A stretch of DNA of 64,000 nt from Lachnospiraceae bacterium KM106-2 (GCA_009731425.1 AP018794.1:620001-684000), one strand, 5' to 3'; shown: positions 53,987 through 62,340, counted from the first letter of the stretch. Notes: generated from the letters alone by a model not told the origin. Translations and numbers: made by a program.

Positions 53987-55153
53987 GTGTTGCATTTCGT
54001 GTTGCATAAAATCAATAAACTCACTTTTGGAATCGTTTGAATCTGTTTTTCCACACAGAGTTAACCAAGCATGATATTTATTTATATCTATTTTCTGCTT
54101 TTTAATACCTAGTGTTGTTTCAAAATAATTATCAATAATAGTATCTACTTTTTCTCTCTCTTCTGAGAATGTATGTGTATAAACTTTTTTCATTACTTTA
54201 TCTGTTTTCCAACCACCTCGTTCCATGGCATATTTATCTGGGATTCGTAACATAGCCATTACAGATGCATTAACGTGGCGCAGATCATGGAAAGTCATAT
54301 GTGGTAATCCATTCTTTTCTAGAAGTCTTTTAAATCTCATATAGATAGCATGGCCACTTAATGATATGAGTTCATCACTACCAACATTGGTCTTATTAAT
54401 TAATTGTTGAATATAGTCTGGAATTTCATGCTTTCGAATACGAGTGAATGCTTTAGCTTGCTTTTTATGTACTGCTTCACAGTTTACATCCACAACAACC
54501 TCTTTAATTGATATATATCCATTATTAATAGATGACCGCTTTAGACCACGTATCTCACTCATAGAAAATGAAAGCCACATAGCTAGTAGCACAGGTAATT
54601 CAATTTCAGTATCTTTGACTACATTCATAATTACTTCTGGTGGAGGTAATTCCTTTATTACATTTTCAGCCGCTGGAAGTTTGATCGAATAATCTAACGA
54701 TGGATAGTATCTATTTATTACGGCAGCAATCAATCCCCATGAATTTTTTACGGTCTTAGGTGAAACTGTTTTATAGTTGCATCCATTTCTTTTGGATGGC
54801 CGCTTTGATTCGCTATTAATTGCATTTTGTAGAATTTCTTGGGAAAGATTCTTTAGTGGGATCTCCATGATCTCTTGATAGCTATTTCGTTTTATTTTGT
54901 TATAGCCTTGAATTGTTGTAGGTGACAATACGGCATCGGAATTCTTTATGTATTCATCAATAGATTCTCTAACAGTCAAATTAATAGGCTTGCTTCTTCG
55001 CTTTTTATTCAATGAAAAATCAGCAGCCATATATTCTGATTCTTTTTTAGTATCCGCGGTGAAAGATTCGTAATGTCGTTTTCCGTTAGCATCGGTATAA
55101 TCATAAACCAATGCACGCCATTGACCGCTTGGAAGTTTTTTTGCTTTTGCCAT
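53969..55153 (-). CDS. int: Phage integrase (tyrosine recombinase)
   Basis: 394 residues. An N-terminal AP2-like arm-binding domain (about 3-48) and a SAM-like core-binding domain (about 60-150) precede the catalytic domain. His289/Arg292 (FHDLRHVNAS), Trp315 and nucleophile Tyr325 (KKVYTH) are present. Where the first catalytic Arg normally sits (tGxR.sE) the sequence is LSFSMSEIRGL, with Ser197 in its place and an Arg four residues on; I believe this form is common in related clostridial integrases. It is next to the ssrA 3' end it would recombine. Confidence 0.93.
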   Translation of the reverse strand: MAKAKKLPSGQWRALVYDYTDANGKRHYESFTADTKKESEYMAADFSLNKKRRSKPINLTVRESIDEYIKNSDAVLSPTTIQGYNKIKRNSYQEIMEIPLKNLSQEILQNAINSESKRPSKRNGCNYKTVSPKTVKNSWGLIAAVINRYYPSLDYSIKLPAAENVIKELPPPEVIMNVVKDTEIELPVLLAMWLSFSMSEIRGLKRSSINNGYISIKEVVVDVNCEAVHKKQAKAFTRIRKHEIPDYIQQLINKTNVGSDELISLSGHAIYMRFKRLLEKNGLPHMTFHDLRHVNASVMAMLRIPDKYAMERGGWKTDKVMKKVYTHTFSEEREKVDTIIDNYFETTLGIKKQKIDINKYHAWLTLCGKTDSNDSKSEFIDFMQHEMQHIKKEP

Positions 55154-55309
55154 ATTACATCATTCCTTTCAAATTTTGAGTATAAAAAATACACCTATTG
55201 TAGTGTTGACATCAAAATGATATAATATTTTTGGTATGAGTATTATATTATTTTGTACTACAATGGTATCTATAAGAATGGCTCTTGTGTAGCAGCACAG
55301 GGGCTATTT
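55154..55309. other. Gap upstream of int
   Basis: AT-rich; no gene. It probably holds the int promoter and arm sites, but I see no clear repeat. Confidence 0.3.
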
Positions 55310-55474
55310 TTATAATCCTAATTCTTTTACTTGCCTTGCTAATTCTATAACAAGGTTATCAACATCTTCTTTAGAGTAAATATGCTCACTACTAATGTTC
55401 ACGTGAAAAATTCCTAACTTTCTAACTTCATTGAAATAATATTTTTCTGTTTCATAAGAATCAAATTTTATCAT
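55310..55474 (-). CDS. Small phage protein, 54 residues
   Basis: MIKFDSYETEKYYFNEVRKL is the opening; the rest is helical and ends VIELARQVKELGL. An AAAGGAG site lies 9 bases before the ATG on the minus strand. Family not recognised. It lies between int and the ImmA-type gene and is probably co-transcribed with them. Confidence 0.65.
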   Translation of the reverse strand: MIKFDSYETEKYYFNEVRKLGIFHVNISSEHIYSKEDVDNLVIELARQVKELGL

Positions 55475-55488
55475 ATATGTATTCTCCT

Positions 55489-55914
55489 TTATTTCAATCT
55501 TAATTTTATTAGTTCTTCATCGTATCCGAATAGTATAGATATCTGAGGTATGCAACATTCCCGGTACTCTTTTAAATCATCATCTGAGATCAAAGAGTAC
55601 ATAGCGAATGTATTCGCTTCTATTTCTAATTTATCTATTGACATTAATATATTACCTCTAAAAAATGGTGTATTCGAATTTGGGTGAAGGACAGCATGAC
55701 CAAGCTCATGAGCTAGTACAAATGTTTCATCATGTCGTGACATATTACAGTTTAAAAATATTTGTTTTATCCTATAGGCATGATGATAATATCCTCTAAT
55801 TGTACCTAATTCGCACTTAGTAACCTTGATGTTCATTAAATCACATAATTCATATGGAGACGTAGTGCCGTATTTTTTATATAGTTTCTCAATTATGTTA
55901 TTCATTGATGCCAA
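55489..55914 (-). CDS. ImmA/IrrE family metallopeptidase
   Basis: 141 residues with the zinc-protease motif LAHELGHAVLH (HExxH, about 67-77) and a following Glu-rich helix EIEANTFAMYSL. TTG start about 9 bases after AAGGGG; an ATG three codons in is the alternative. In ICEBs1-type elements ImmA cleaves the adjacent repressor after DNA damage. Here the repressor gene lies directly upstream, so the same anti-repressor role is likely. Confidence 0.88.
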   Translation of the reverse strand: MASMNNIIEKLYKKYGTTSPYELCDLMNIKVTKCELGTIRGYYHHAYRIKQIFLNCNMSRHDETFVLAHELGHAVLHPNSNTPFFRGNILMSIDKLEIEANTFAMYSLISDDDLKEYRECCIPQISILFGYDEELIKLRLK

Positions 55915-55928
55915 ATTTAAACATCCCC

Positions 55929-56342
55929 TTATTTATATTTCTTTGGTGTGAATTTCTTCTTAGCAGTAATTTTAGCTGTTCTTATTGCACTTTCTAAACT
56001 TATTTTTAATAATTCCTTTGTTTCTTCATCCAATGCTTCACCATCAAACATAAGACCATCAGTTGATTCTAACTGAGCCAACGTATCGTTAAGTTTCTTA
56101 GATATATCTCTTTCATCCTTAGTAGTGAGAAATGGTGCTTTCTCTTCTGGCTCTTCTCCTGTCATAAGATAATCGACAGTAACACCGAAATAGTTTGCTA
56201 TTTTTTGCAATGTTTCCGAACTAGGAGTACTCTTCCCAGATTTCCATTTGCTTAATGAAGCTTGCGTAACGCCAGTGGCTTTCGACACTTTATAAGCAGT
56301 AATACCAAATTTTTGTAATAATTGTTCAAATATACTATACAT
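55929..56342 (-). CDS. Phage repressor, Cro/CI-type HTH protein
   Basis: 137 residues. N-terminal HTH ITAYKVSKATGVTQASLSKWKSGKSTPSSETLQKIANYFGVTVDYLM (about 14-60), then a helical C-terminus without a LexA-like peptidase fold. It therefore depends on the adjacent ImmA-type protease for induction. It reads leftward from the control region and probably represses the rightward early promoter and its own. Confidence 0.9.
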   Translation of the reverse strand: MYSIFEQLLQKFGITAYKVSKATGVTQASLSKWKSGKSTPSSETLQKIANYFGVTVDYLMTGEEPEEKAPFLTTKDERDISKKLNDTLAQLESTDGLMFDGEALDEETKELLKISLESAIRTAKITAKKKFTPKKYK

Positions 56343-56614
56343 TTTTGTTCACCTTTCACAAAATGACAATACTTAACAGAAATAAACCAAAAACGTATTG
56401 ACTACTTTCTTTTTAGATGGTAAAGTATATGTGTACTTAACCAAAAGAAAGTAATAAAACATTGGGCTTACTTATGAGAATGTGCATTCTAAATATTAAT
56501 TACTTAACTGAGCAAATTAAGTATATCACTATAAGAAAGCAAACGCAACTATTATTAAGTATAGTTTAATGACAAAGTACGACAAAGTTAAATTTTAAGG
56601 AAGGGAATGATACT
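56343..56614. promoter_or_regulatory. Prophage control region with operator-like repeats
   Basis: Between the divergent repressor and excisionase genes. The motif TACTTAA(C) occurs at about 56370, 56434 and 56501, and its complement TTAAGTA at 56517-56523 and 56555-56561, giving five sites on both strands. A sigma-A promoter TTGACT-17-TAAAGT (56398-56426) lies between the first two sites and reads rightward. These are probably the repressor operators. Confidence 0.6.
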
Positions 56615-56788
56615 ATGAATAATCTTTATAGTTGTGAAGAAGTTGCCAAAAGATACGGTGTAAGAATCAATACTGTATGGGACTGGATCAGAAAAAAGAA
56701 ACTTACTGCAATGAAAATTGGCAAGCAATACAAAGTTAGAGAAGATGACTTAAAAAAGTTTGAAGAAAAAAGCCTAACAACTATTTAG
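56615..56788 (+). CDS. xis: Excisionase family DNA-binding protein
   Basis: 57 residues, a MerR/Xis-like winged helix: LYSCEEVAKRYGVRINTVWDWIRKKKL then AMKIGKQYKVREDDLKKFEE. Start ATG after GGAAGGGA. First rightward gene after the control region, the normal place for an excision or early regulatory factor. Confidence 0.85.
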   Translation: MNNLYSCEEVAKRYGVRINTVWDWIRKKKLTAMKIGKQYKVREDDLKKFEEKSLTTI

Positions 56789-56796
56789 AAAGGAGC

Positions 56797-57039
56797 ATGA
56801 ATGTGCCAAAACTTAAGGAACTGGAATCACAGAAAAAGGACAATATTGTAAGAGCTTATATTGCGAAGAATATGGCACTGTACAATTTGTCAGATGAAGA
56901 GGTGGCGGCAAAACTACATTGTGTAAAACGTACTTTTCAAAATAAGAAAAGAAATCCAAAGACATTTACACTTTTTGAACTGAGAGCACTGTGCACGGCT
57001 TTGAAATTTACTGATGATGAAAAAATAATGATTATGTAG
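56797..57039 (+). CDS. Phage HTH protein
   Basis: 80 residues. LYNLSDEEVAAKLHCVKRTFQNKKRNPKTFTLFELRALCTAL resembles a short lambda-repressor-like HTH found in clostridial phages. Probably a DNA-binding early regulator. The AAGGAG site lies 3-5 bases before the ATG; 13 bases separate it from the antirepressor gene. Confidence 0.75.
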   Translation: MNVPKLKELESQKKDNIVRAYIAKNMALYNLSDEEVAAKLHCVKRTFQNKKRNPKTFTLFELRALCTALKFTDDEKIMIM

Positions 57040-57052
57040 AAAGGAAGATAAA

Positions 57053-57868
57053 ATGAACGAATTACAAATTTTTAAATGTGCAGAGTTTGGCACAGTAAGA
57101 ACAGCAGTTATCAACGGTAAACCATATTTTTGCGGAAGTGATGTTGCTAAATCACTTGGGTATTCAAATGCAAATGATGCTTTAAAAAGACACTGTAAGG
57201 CTATCGTGAAACACGATACCCCTATAAGCGGAAAATTACAGGCAATTAACTTTATACCTGAGGGCGATATCTTCAGATTAGCTACGCACAGCAAACTACC
57301 AGATGCAGATAAATTCGAATCATGGGTATTTGATGAAGTGCTTCCAAGTATTCATAGAAAAGGTGGTTACATATCTAGGCAAGAAGAACTCACACCAGAG
57401 CAGATAATGGCACAAGCCGTTATTGTAGCACAGAATGTTATTGCAGCGAAAGAGGAAAAGATTCTGCAACTTAATAGTAAAAATGAACGGTTAATGTCAG
57501 AAAATACAATTCAGAAACAAGTGATTGGAGAGTTAAAGCCGAAGGCAGATTATACAGATTCAATTCTTCAGAATAAAGGACTTGTTACTATTACTCAGAT
57601 TGCCAAGGATTATGGAATGAGTGGAAACAAGATGAATGAAAAACTACATGAGCTTAATGTTCAGTACAAGCAAAGTGGACAATGGCTTTTATATTCACAA
57701 TATCATGATTGTGGTTATACGCATTCCGAAACAGTAAATATTACAAGATCAAATGGACTCCCTGATATTAAGATGAATACAAAATGGACACAAAAAGGCA
57801 GATTGTTTTTATATTATCTTCTTAAGAAAAATGGAATCTTACCAGTTGTAGAAAAGGGAGATCAGTAA
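57053..57868 (+). CDS. Phage antirepressor (BRO-N and ANT/KilAC domains)
   Basis: 271 residues. N-terminal BRO domain (about 5-105: PYFCGSDVAKSLGYSNANDALKRHC, FESWVFDEVLPSIHRKGGY), a coiled linker (about 115-160), and a C-terminal ANT domain (LVTITQIAKDYGMSGNKMNEKLHELNVQYKQSGQW). Such proteins counter phage repressors during induction. The stop overlaps the next ATG. Confidence 0.92.
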   Translation: MNELQIFKCAEFGTVRTAVINGKPYFCGSDVAKSLGYSNANDALKRHCKAIVKHDTPISGKLQAINFIPEGDIFRLATHSKLPDADKFESWVFDEVLPSIHRKGGYISRQEELTPEQIMAQAVIVAQNVIAAKEEKILQLNSKNERLMSENTIQKQVIGELKPKADYTDSILQNKGLVTITQIAKDYGMSGNKMNEKLHELNVQYKQSGQWLLYSQYHDCGYTHSETVNITRSNGLPDIKMNTKWTQKGRLFLYYLLKKNGILPVVEKGDQ

Positions 57869-58470
57869 TGATGAGTGCTAAAAGGCGAGTAAAAAATGTT
57901 TTCAATGGTCCATATATAAAAGCAATTTTAAAACGAGAAAAGGTTCAACGGCCATATATTATACTCGATAATTTGCTTTACAACGTCGGAATGAAGGAGT
58001 ACGCAGATTGTGCCAAAAATAGAATTTTTGATTTGAAATGCGCAGAAGAACTTTTGGCTGACGATAACATCATACTTGACTACTTGAATTTGAGTATGTG
58101 GCTTGACAAAAAAGCACTGGAATCTTGCAAAGAAATTATTCTTGGATATGTAAGTGAAAAGTGTTACGAAAGGATAGTTGATTTATTAGAATCACAAATC
58201 AGGCTTGTAGAGATTGAAAATGATTTAATTAGTAGCTATCAAGAAATGAAAATAATAAAATTGTTGGTTGATTTATTTCATTATGCTGTTACTAGAAAAG
58301 GAAAAATGACAGTGTTTGAACGAAAATGTATTTGCATATGCCATTTATTAGAGCTTACCAGTAGGACACTAGTTGTTAAGGTGTATTGGAAGATAGATAC
58401 AGGGATTGCAAATATTAAAGCAACTTCTATTTTATGCAAGCTGCCGCTATACAAAAATAATTGTTTTTAG
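57868..58470 (+). CDS. Hypothetical phage protein
   Basis: 200 residues, no family recognised. Hydrophilic and mostly helical, with two Cys-containing stretches (ERKCICICHLLEL near 151-163). The ATG overlaps the antirepressor stop by one base, so the two are translationally coupled. Confidence 0.6.
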   Translation: MMSAKRRVKNVFNGPYIKAILKREKVQRPYIILDNLLYNVGMKEYADCAKNRIFDLKCAEELLADDNIILDYLNLSMWLDKKALESCKEIILGYVSEKCYERIVDLLESQIRLVEIENDLISSYQEMKIIKLLVDLFHYAVTRKGKMTVFERKCICICHLLELTSRTLVVKVYWKIDTGIANIKATSILCKLPLYKNNCF

Positions 58471-58488
58471 AAGAAAGGATGAAAGGAA

Positions 58489-58662
58489 GTGAGAAAAATG
58501 TATTTTAGAAAAAAGAAATGTAGTTATCTTGGCTGCAAGTGCATGACTAGGAGAACAGACAAGGTAATAGCCGCCCCAGGTATCACAAAAAAATTACCAG
58601 TTTGTAAAGAACACCAAGGGCAGTTATCAGTAAATGTTACTTCAGAAGGAAGAGCTAACTAA
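58489..58662 (+). CDS. Small Cys-rich phage protein
   Basis: 57 residues, GTG start after AAAGGAA. CSYLGCKC and VCKEH form a likely zinc site; the middle is basic. Its stop overlaps by 8 bases the end of the convergent gene at 58655. Confidence 0.6.
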   Translation: MRKMYFRKKKCSYLGCKCMTRRTDKVIAAPGITKKLPVCKEHQGQLSVNVTSEGRAN

Positions 58663-58912
58663 AGGTGTATGTACTAAATGGAATGCATTCCAATGGTACA
58701 TCAACAAGAAAGTCAACAATATCAGTTCGTCCATCATAAGTCGGAATTCCCTGTGAATCTTGCGACATTAATATTATTGGAATATTGCCAAAGTATTGTG
58801 TGAAAGAATCCCTTATTTCTTCTTTTTCAGATGATGATAATACGTAGCGTTTTACAACAACTATGGCAAATGTAACCCCTTGTTCAGTTATTTTAGCTGC
58901 ATCAATTTGCAT
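58655..58912 (-). CDS. Small phage protein on the minus strand
   Basis: 85 residues from the ATG after AAAGGAG (a longer frame to 58960 lacks a ribosome site and runs through a palindrome). Mixed alpha/beta: VTFAIVVVKRYVLSSSEKEEI, then IPIILMSQDSQGIPTYDGRTDI. Family not recognised. It opposes the otherwise rightward early genes. The palindromic repeat described at 58938 lies in its leader. Confidence 0.6.
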   Translation of the reverse strand: MQIDAAKITEQGVTFAIVVVKRYVLSSSEKEEIRDSFTQYFGNIPIILMSQDSQGIPTYDGRTDIVDFLVDVPLECIPFSTYTFS

Positions 58913-58932
58913 ATTTAATTCTCCTTTCATAT

Positions 58933-58956
58933 GTATTTCAGCATGGCGGTGCTGAT
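58933..58956 (-). repeat. Palindromic repeat in a minus-strand leader, copy 1
   Basis: 24 bases identical to 59351-59374. The core is TCAGCA-TGGCGG-TGCTGA, a 6-bp stem with a GC-rich loop, 26 bases upstream of the minus-strand gene ending at 58912. Confidence 0.75.
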
Positions 58957-59021
58957 GCACAAATTATAGAAGGATAAGATGAAAAAATCAATACAAGGGT
59001 ACATAGGAAGAAGGTGAGAAA

Positions 59022-59198
59022 ATGAAAGAGCAATTAGACAAAGCAATTATTGCATTAGCAGAGAATATTGAAGAGAGAGCAAAAAAAGAAGTAACAGAGA
59101 GTGGTGATTGGAACTTGCCAGAATTAACAAATTCCCTTGCAAAATTAGTGTATGCAAGGGAATCTATGAAGATTAGTTTTGGTCATCGAGAGAACTAA
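59022..59198 (+). CDS. Small helical phage protein
   Basis: 58 residues, MKEQLDKAIIALAENIEERA then SLAKLVYARESMKISFG. AGAAGGTG lies 8 bases upstream. Function unknown. Overlaps the convergent gene below by 26 bases. Confidence 0.6.
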   Translation: MKEQLDKAIIALAENIEERAKKEVTESGDWNLPELTNSLAKLVYARESMKISFGHREN

Positions 59199-59331
59199 TA
59201 GCATCATAGGTTGTTTGAATTAGTTCTTTGATGTTGCCAAGCTGAAGAGCGTTGCATTTTGGATTTGAGTTCCAAGATTGTATAAAAGTACATACGATCT
59301 CAGCAGTAAGTTCTTTATTAGATTTATTCAT
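59173..59331 (-). CDS. Small phage protein on the minus strand
   Basis: 52 residues, MNKSNKELTAEIVCTFIQSW then LGNIKELIQTTYDAISSL. An AAAGGAG site lies 9 bases before the ATG. The same palindromic leader element as in the other minus-strand gene stands just upstream. Function unknown. Confidence 0.65.
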   Translation of the reverse strand: MNKSNKELTAEIVCTFIQSWNSNPKCNALQLGNIKELIQTTYDAISSLDDQN

Positions 59332-59350
59332 ATGTATTCTCCTTTCTTTT

Positions 59351-59374
59351 GTATTTCAGCATGGCGGTGCTGAT
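59351..59374 (-). repeat. Palindromic repeat in a minus-strand leader, copy 2
   Basis: Identical to 58933-58956 over 24 bases and located 20 bases upstream of the minus-strand start at 59331. The flanking leader up to the start codon is also similar. Confidence 0.75.
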
Positions 59375-59423
59375 AAGGAGATTATATCACAAAAATAAAA
59401 GCATATAGAAAGAAGGTGTACCT

Positions 59424-59693
59424 ATGAGACAAGTTTTAAAGATATTAAGAGCAATCGTTATTGTAGTGTCATTTACAATTGCGTATTTAATCATTGGTGG
59501 CGTAGAATCTGGAACGATTCAAGTAGAAAAAGAAACATATTTTTTGATTATACTTGGATTGGTGACAGCGTGCAGCTTATTAGTGATGCAGTTAATAGAT
59601 ATGCTTATTAGATATAAAAGAGCACAAAAAAGAATGACTTGGGACGACTACCAATCAGCCAAGTCATTCGATCAAAGTGATTACGATAGATAG
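59424..59693 (+). CDS. Small membrane protein of the prophage
   Basis: 89 residues, two membrane helices (about 7-26 and 39-62) and a basic, then acidic tail. Start ATG 5 bases after GAAGGTG. Could be a phage membrane or superinfection protein; nothing specific is recognisable. Confidence 0.65.
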   Translation: MRQVLKILRAIVIVVSFTIAYLIIGGVESGTIQVEKETYFLIILGLVTACSLLVMQLIDMLIRYKRAQKRMTWDDYQSAKSFDQSDYDR

Positions 59694-59764
59694 ACATTCT
59701 CCTAGGGGGGAGCGTTTATCAAAATAACCACTTTTATTATAACAATTATTAGGAGGAATCGCAA

Positions 59765-60031
59765 ATGCAATCAGAAGGTATTGTAAGAAAACTTGATGAA
59801 TTAGGAAGAATCACTATTCCAAAAGAAATTAGAGATAGCTTAAATCTTCATGAAAAGGATCCAGTGGATATTATTCCAACGGATGATGGAATCCTTTTGA
59901 AAATATCGAAAGACAAAGAACAAGTGTTAAAAGAGCTTGTGTTAGAAGCCGCCAATACAGATAAAGAAGCATTAATGTCCTTACTTAAAGATATTTTTAA
60001 CGATCTCGGTGAAAGATTCGAGGTGGGATGA
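59765..60031 (+). CDS. AbrB/SpoVT-like transcriptional regulator
   Basis: 88 residues. The N-terminal swapped-hairpin domain GIVRKLDELGRITIPKEIRDSLNLHEKDPVDI is close to AbrB and SpoVT; the C-terminus is helical. Start ATG 7 bases after AGGAGG. These proteins bind DNA as dimers or tetramers and regulate transition-state and sporulation genes in hosts. In a prophage it may tune host development or phage expression. The stop overlaps the next gene by 4 bases. Confidence 0.88.
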   Translation: MQSEGIVRKLDELGRITIPKEIRDSLNLHEKDPVDIIPTDDGILLKISKDKEQVLKELVLEAANTDKEALMSLLKDIFNDLGERFEVG

Positions 60032-60258
60032 TGGATGTTACAGAATGTGTTGGAAGAGTTGGTAATGACAGGTTGAAAGAGCTTGCAAAAGAGCTATTTC
60101 AAGAAGCTGAAAGAGCGGGACTTCTTGTTGAAAATGATGATCCTGGCTACTCAATGTTTATGTTTAGATATAACAATAACATTACACTAGATTTTCTAAA
60201 TGGTGGCGATAAGAACTACCACGTTAAGTACAAGCTAGATAGTCCATCTAATACATAG
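60028..60258 (+). CDS. Hypothetical phage protein
   Basis: 76 residues. NDRLKELAKELFQEAERAGLLVENDDPGYSMFMF then LDFLNGGDKNYHVKYKL; alpha then beta. Family not recognised. Translation is coupled to the AbrB-like gene by an ATGA overlap. Confidence 0.6.
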   Translation: MMDVTECVGRVGNDRLKELAKELFQEAERAGLLVENDDPGYSMFMFRYNNNITLDFLNGGDKNYHVKYKLDSPSNT

Positions 60259-60378
60259 GACTTTCTATAGATGTAACTCGTTAATTTTCATGGTTGACTA
60301 ACATATCACAAATGGCAAATCAACTTGATCCTCCTTAGTCCTTAAGTAATTATGAGGGCTAAGGAACGAGGTAAACAA

Positions 60379-60606
60379 ATGAATGAAAAATATTATTCGG
60401 ATGGTGTGACGAAGTATTCAGATCCTTTTCATAAAAATCTTTGTATGAATTGTGGGCATGAGTATTGGACTGCAATGATATCAGATGGGTGTACCCGGTG
60501 CGGTAGTAAGAACATATTTCATACATTCGATGATGAAGAATTGGAGAAAGCAAAGTTGCAGTATCTTACATATAAAAAAGGTAGCAAAAGAACGGAGGTT
60601 GAATAG
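60379..60606 (+). CDS. Small zinc-ribbon protein of the prophage
   Basis: 75 residues from an ATG 12 bases after a GAGG; an earlier ATG at 60352 is possible. One zinc ribbon, CMNCGHEYWTAMISDGCTRCG. Likely a nucleic-acid-binding accessory protein. The stop overlaps the GTG of the next gene. Confidence 0.65.
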   Translation: MNEKYYSDGVTKYSDPFHKNLCMNCGHEYWTAMISDGCTRCGSKNIFHTFDDEELEKAKLQYLTYKKGSKRTEVE

Positions 60607-61331
60607 TGGATAAAAAACGGTCTTACTATGCAATTATACCAGCAAACATTCGGTATGATAACAGACTAAATGCAAACGCAAAGCTTCTGTATGGAGAAAT
60701 TACGGCATTATGCAACGAGAAGGGATATTGTTGGGCAACAAATGATTACTTTGCAAAGCTTTACGATGTATCAAAACAATCAATTTCGTCGTGGCTATCA
60801 AGGTTAGAAAATACAGGGTATATAAAACGTAACATAGTGTATCGAGATGGTACTAAAGAAATTTTGAATAGGTATATAAGTTTATTTGATGACCCTATAC
60901 AAGAAAACTTGAAAGATAATAATACATTAATTAATAATACATCTAATAATAAAAACAATGTGCATTCTTCAGATCAGAATACACCAAAAGTTAGCAAAGC
61001 AGATATCAACGATCTCTTTGAAAGAGTATGGAAACTGTATCCTAACAAAAAAGGAAAAGGGCAGGTATCTGATTCTAAGAAATCCAATCTATACAAGATA
61101 GGCTATGAAGAACTGGAAAGAGCAATTAGCAGATATAAGAAAGGACTTGCCAAGGAAACATGGAGAAGGCCGCAGAATGGCAGCACATTTTTTAATAGTG
61201 GCTATGTTGATTACTTAGATGCCAATTACAGTGAGGAGGATAGCAATGACGTTCGAGGAAAAGATGAAAACGTACACGGGAGAGAACTTAGCGAAAACGA
61301 CAGAGAGATCAATAAACTCCTCGGATACTAA
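60606..61331 (+). CDS. Phage replication initiator with N-terminal HTH
   Basis: 241 residues. The N-terminal domain YYAIIPANIRYDNRLNANAKLLYGEITALCNEKGYCWATNDYFAKLYDVS (from residue 7) is the HTH_36-type replication HTH. Then a Asn-rich linker (about 105-125) and a DnaD-like C-terminal part (LFERVWKLYPNKKGKG..). It probably binds the phage origin and recruits the loader encoded next. GTG start overlapping the previous stop. Its last 86 bases overlap the dnaC-like gene. Confidence 0.85.
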   Translation: MDKKRSYYAIIPANIRYDNRLNANAKLLYGEITALCNEKGYCWATNDYFAKLYDVSKQSISSWLSRLENTGYIKRNIVYRDGTKEILNRYISLFDDPIQENLKDNNTLINNTSNNKNNVHSSDQNTPKVSKADINDLFERVWKLYPNKKGKGQVSDSKKSNLYKIGYEELERAISRYKKGLAKETWRRPQNGSTFFNSGYVDYLDANYSEEDSNDVRGKDENVHGRELSENDREINKLLGY

Positions 61332-62043
61332 GTGTCCTATATGTAACGGAAGTTATTGGACCACAGATGATGATGGATTTGCCAAGCGGTGTAAGTGCTG
61401 GGAAAAGGAGAGACAAAGGAGAAAATTAAACTTTGCCAATATACCAGTAAAATATAAGGATGCTACCTTTGATAATTACCGGATTGATATATACAGTGCG
61501 AAAGCAATGGAAAATCTCAAAAAGTTGTGCGTTGAATATGTCGAGAGCTTTCGGAAGAAACGAAAAGGATTATTTTTAAGTAGCCACATCAAGGGAAGTG
61601 GAAAGACAAGAATGGCAGCAACGATCAGCAATTCATTAATGGATAAAGGAATCTCAGTAAAGTTCGCAACCTCTTCCAGCATTATCGAAGAGATCAAGAA
61701 ATCATGGAGCAAGACAAGTATTTATACAGAGAGTAATTTGATTGATGCACTGATTCAAACAGATGTACTTGTAATCGATGATTTTGGCACAGAGAGCCTA
61801 CGAGAATGGATTAATGATAAATTCTATTACATCATCAACGAAAGGTACATAAATGAGCGTACAACGATCTACACAAGCAATTATAAGTTGGACGAGTTGC
61901 AATATGATGAACGAATCATTAACCGTATTAGAGAAAATTGTTATCAGATTCCATTCCCAGAGGAAAGCATTCGAGAACAAATTGAAAAGGAAAATACTAA
62001 AGAAATGGCTAGTATGATCAGAAAAAATAAGGATGTTATCTAA
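61246..62043 (+). CDS. DnaC-like helicase loader (AAA+ ATPase)
   Basis: 265 residues from the ATG after GAGGAGG; a further upstream frame has no ribosome site. An N-terminal CPICNGSYWTTDDDGFAKRCKC zinc site (about 29-50), then Walker A HIKGSGKTRMAA, Walker B LVIDDFGTES and sensor TSNYKLDEL. It loads the host or phage replicative helicase onto DNA. It overlaps the initiator gene by 86 bases in another frame, typical of compact phage replication modules. Confidence 0.9.
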   Translation: MTFEEKMKTYTGENLAKTTERSINSSDTKCPICNGSYWTTDDDGFAKRCKCWEKERQRRKLNFANIPVKYKDATFDNYRIDIYSAKAMENLKKLCVEYVESFRKKRKGLFLSSHIKGSGKTRMAATISNSLMDKGISVKFATSSSIIEEIKKSWSKTSIYTESNLIDALIQTDVLVIDDFGTESLREWINDKFYYIINERYINERTTIYTSNYKLDELQYDERIINRIRENCYQIPFPEESIREQIEKENTKEMASMIRKNKDVI

Positions 62044-62073
62044 AAATTAATTAATGAAGATGGAGGTATCTGT

Positions 62074-62340
62074 ATGAATAAATTAGAAAAATTAAATATG
62101 TTGGAAGTCGTTGAAAACTCAAGCACTAATGGTGAGGTTGATTATGTATTGGTTAAAAACAATGTTTATAATCGTGCAGTTTTAGTAGAGTGTGGGGCAA
62201 CGGATGGAGATCTTGATAAGATGGCAACAACATTTACAAATGGAAGTCCAGACGATGGATATTTAGATATCAGCTTGTTTGCCTGGGAGCATACAGAAGC
62301 AAACAGTTGGAATGTGAACGGTGGATTTGCAGTTAGATAA
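62074..62340 (+). CDS. Hypothetical phage protein
   Basis: 88 residues, acidic, no Cys cluster or membrane segment; ends SWNVNGGFAVR. Start ATG after GGAGGT. Family not recognised. Confidence 0.65.
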   Translation: MNKLEKLNMLEVVENSSTNGEVDYVLVKNNVYNRAVLVECGATDGDLDKMATTFTNGSPDDGYLDISLFAWEHTEANSWNVNGGFAVR

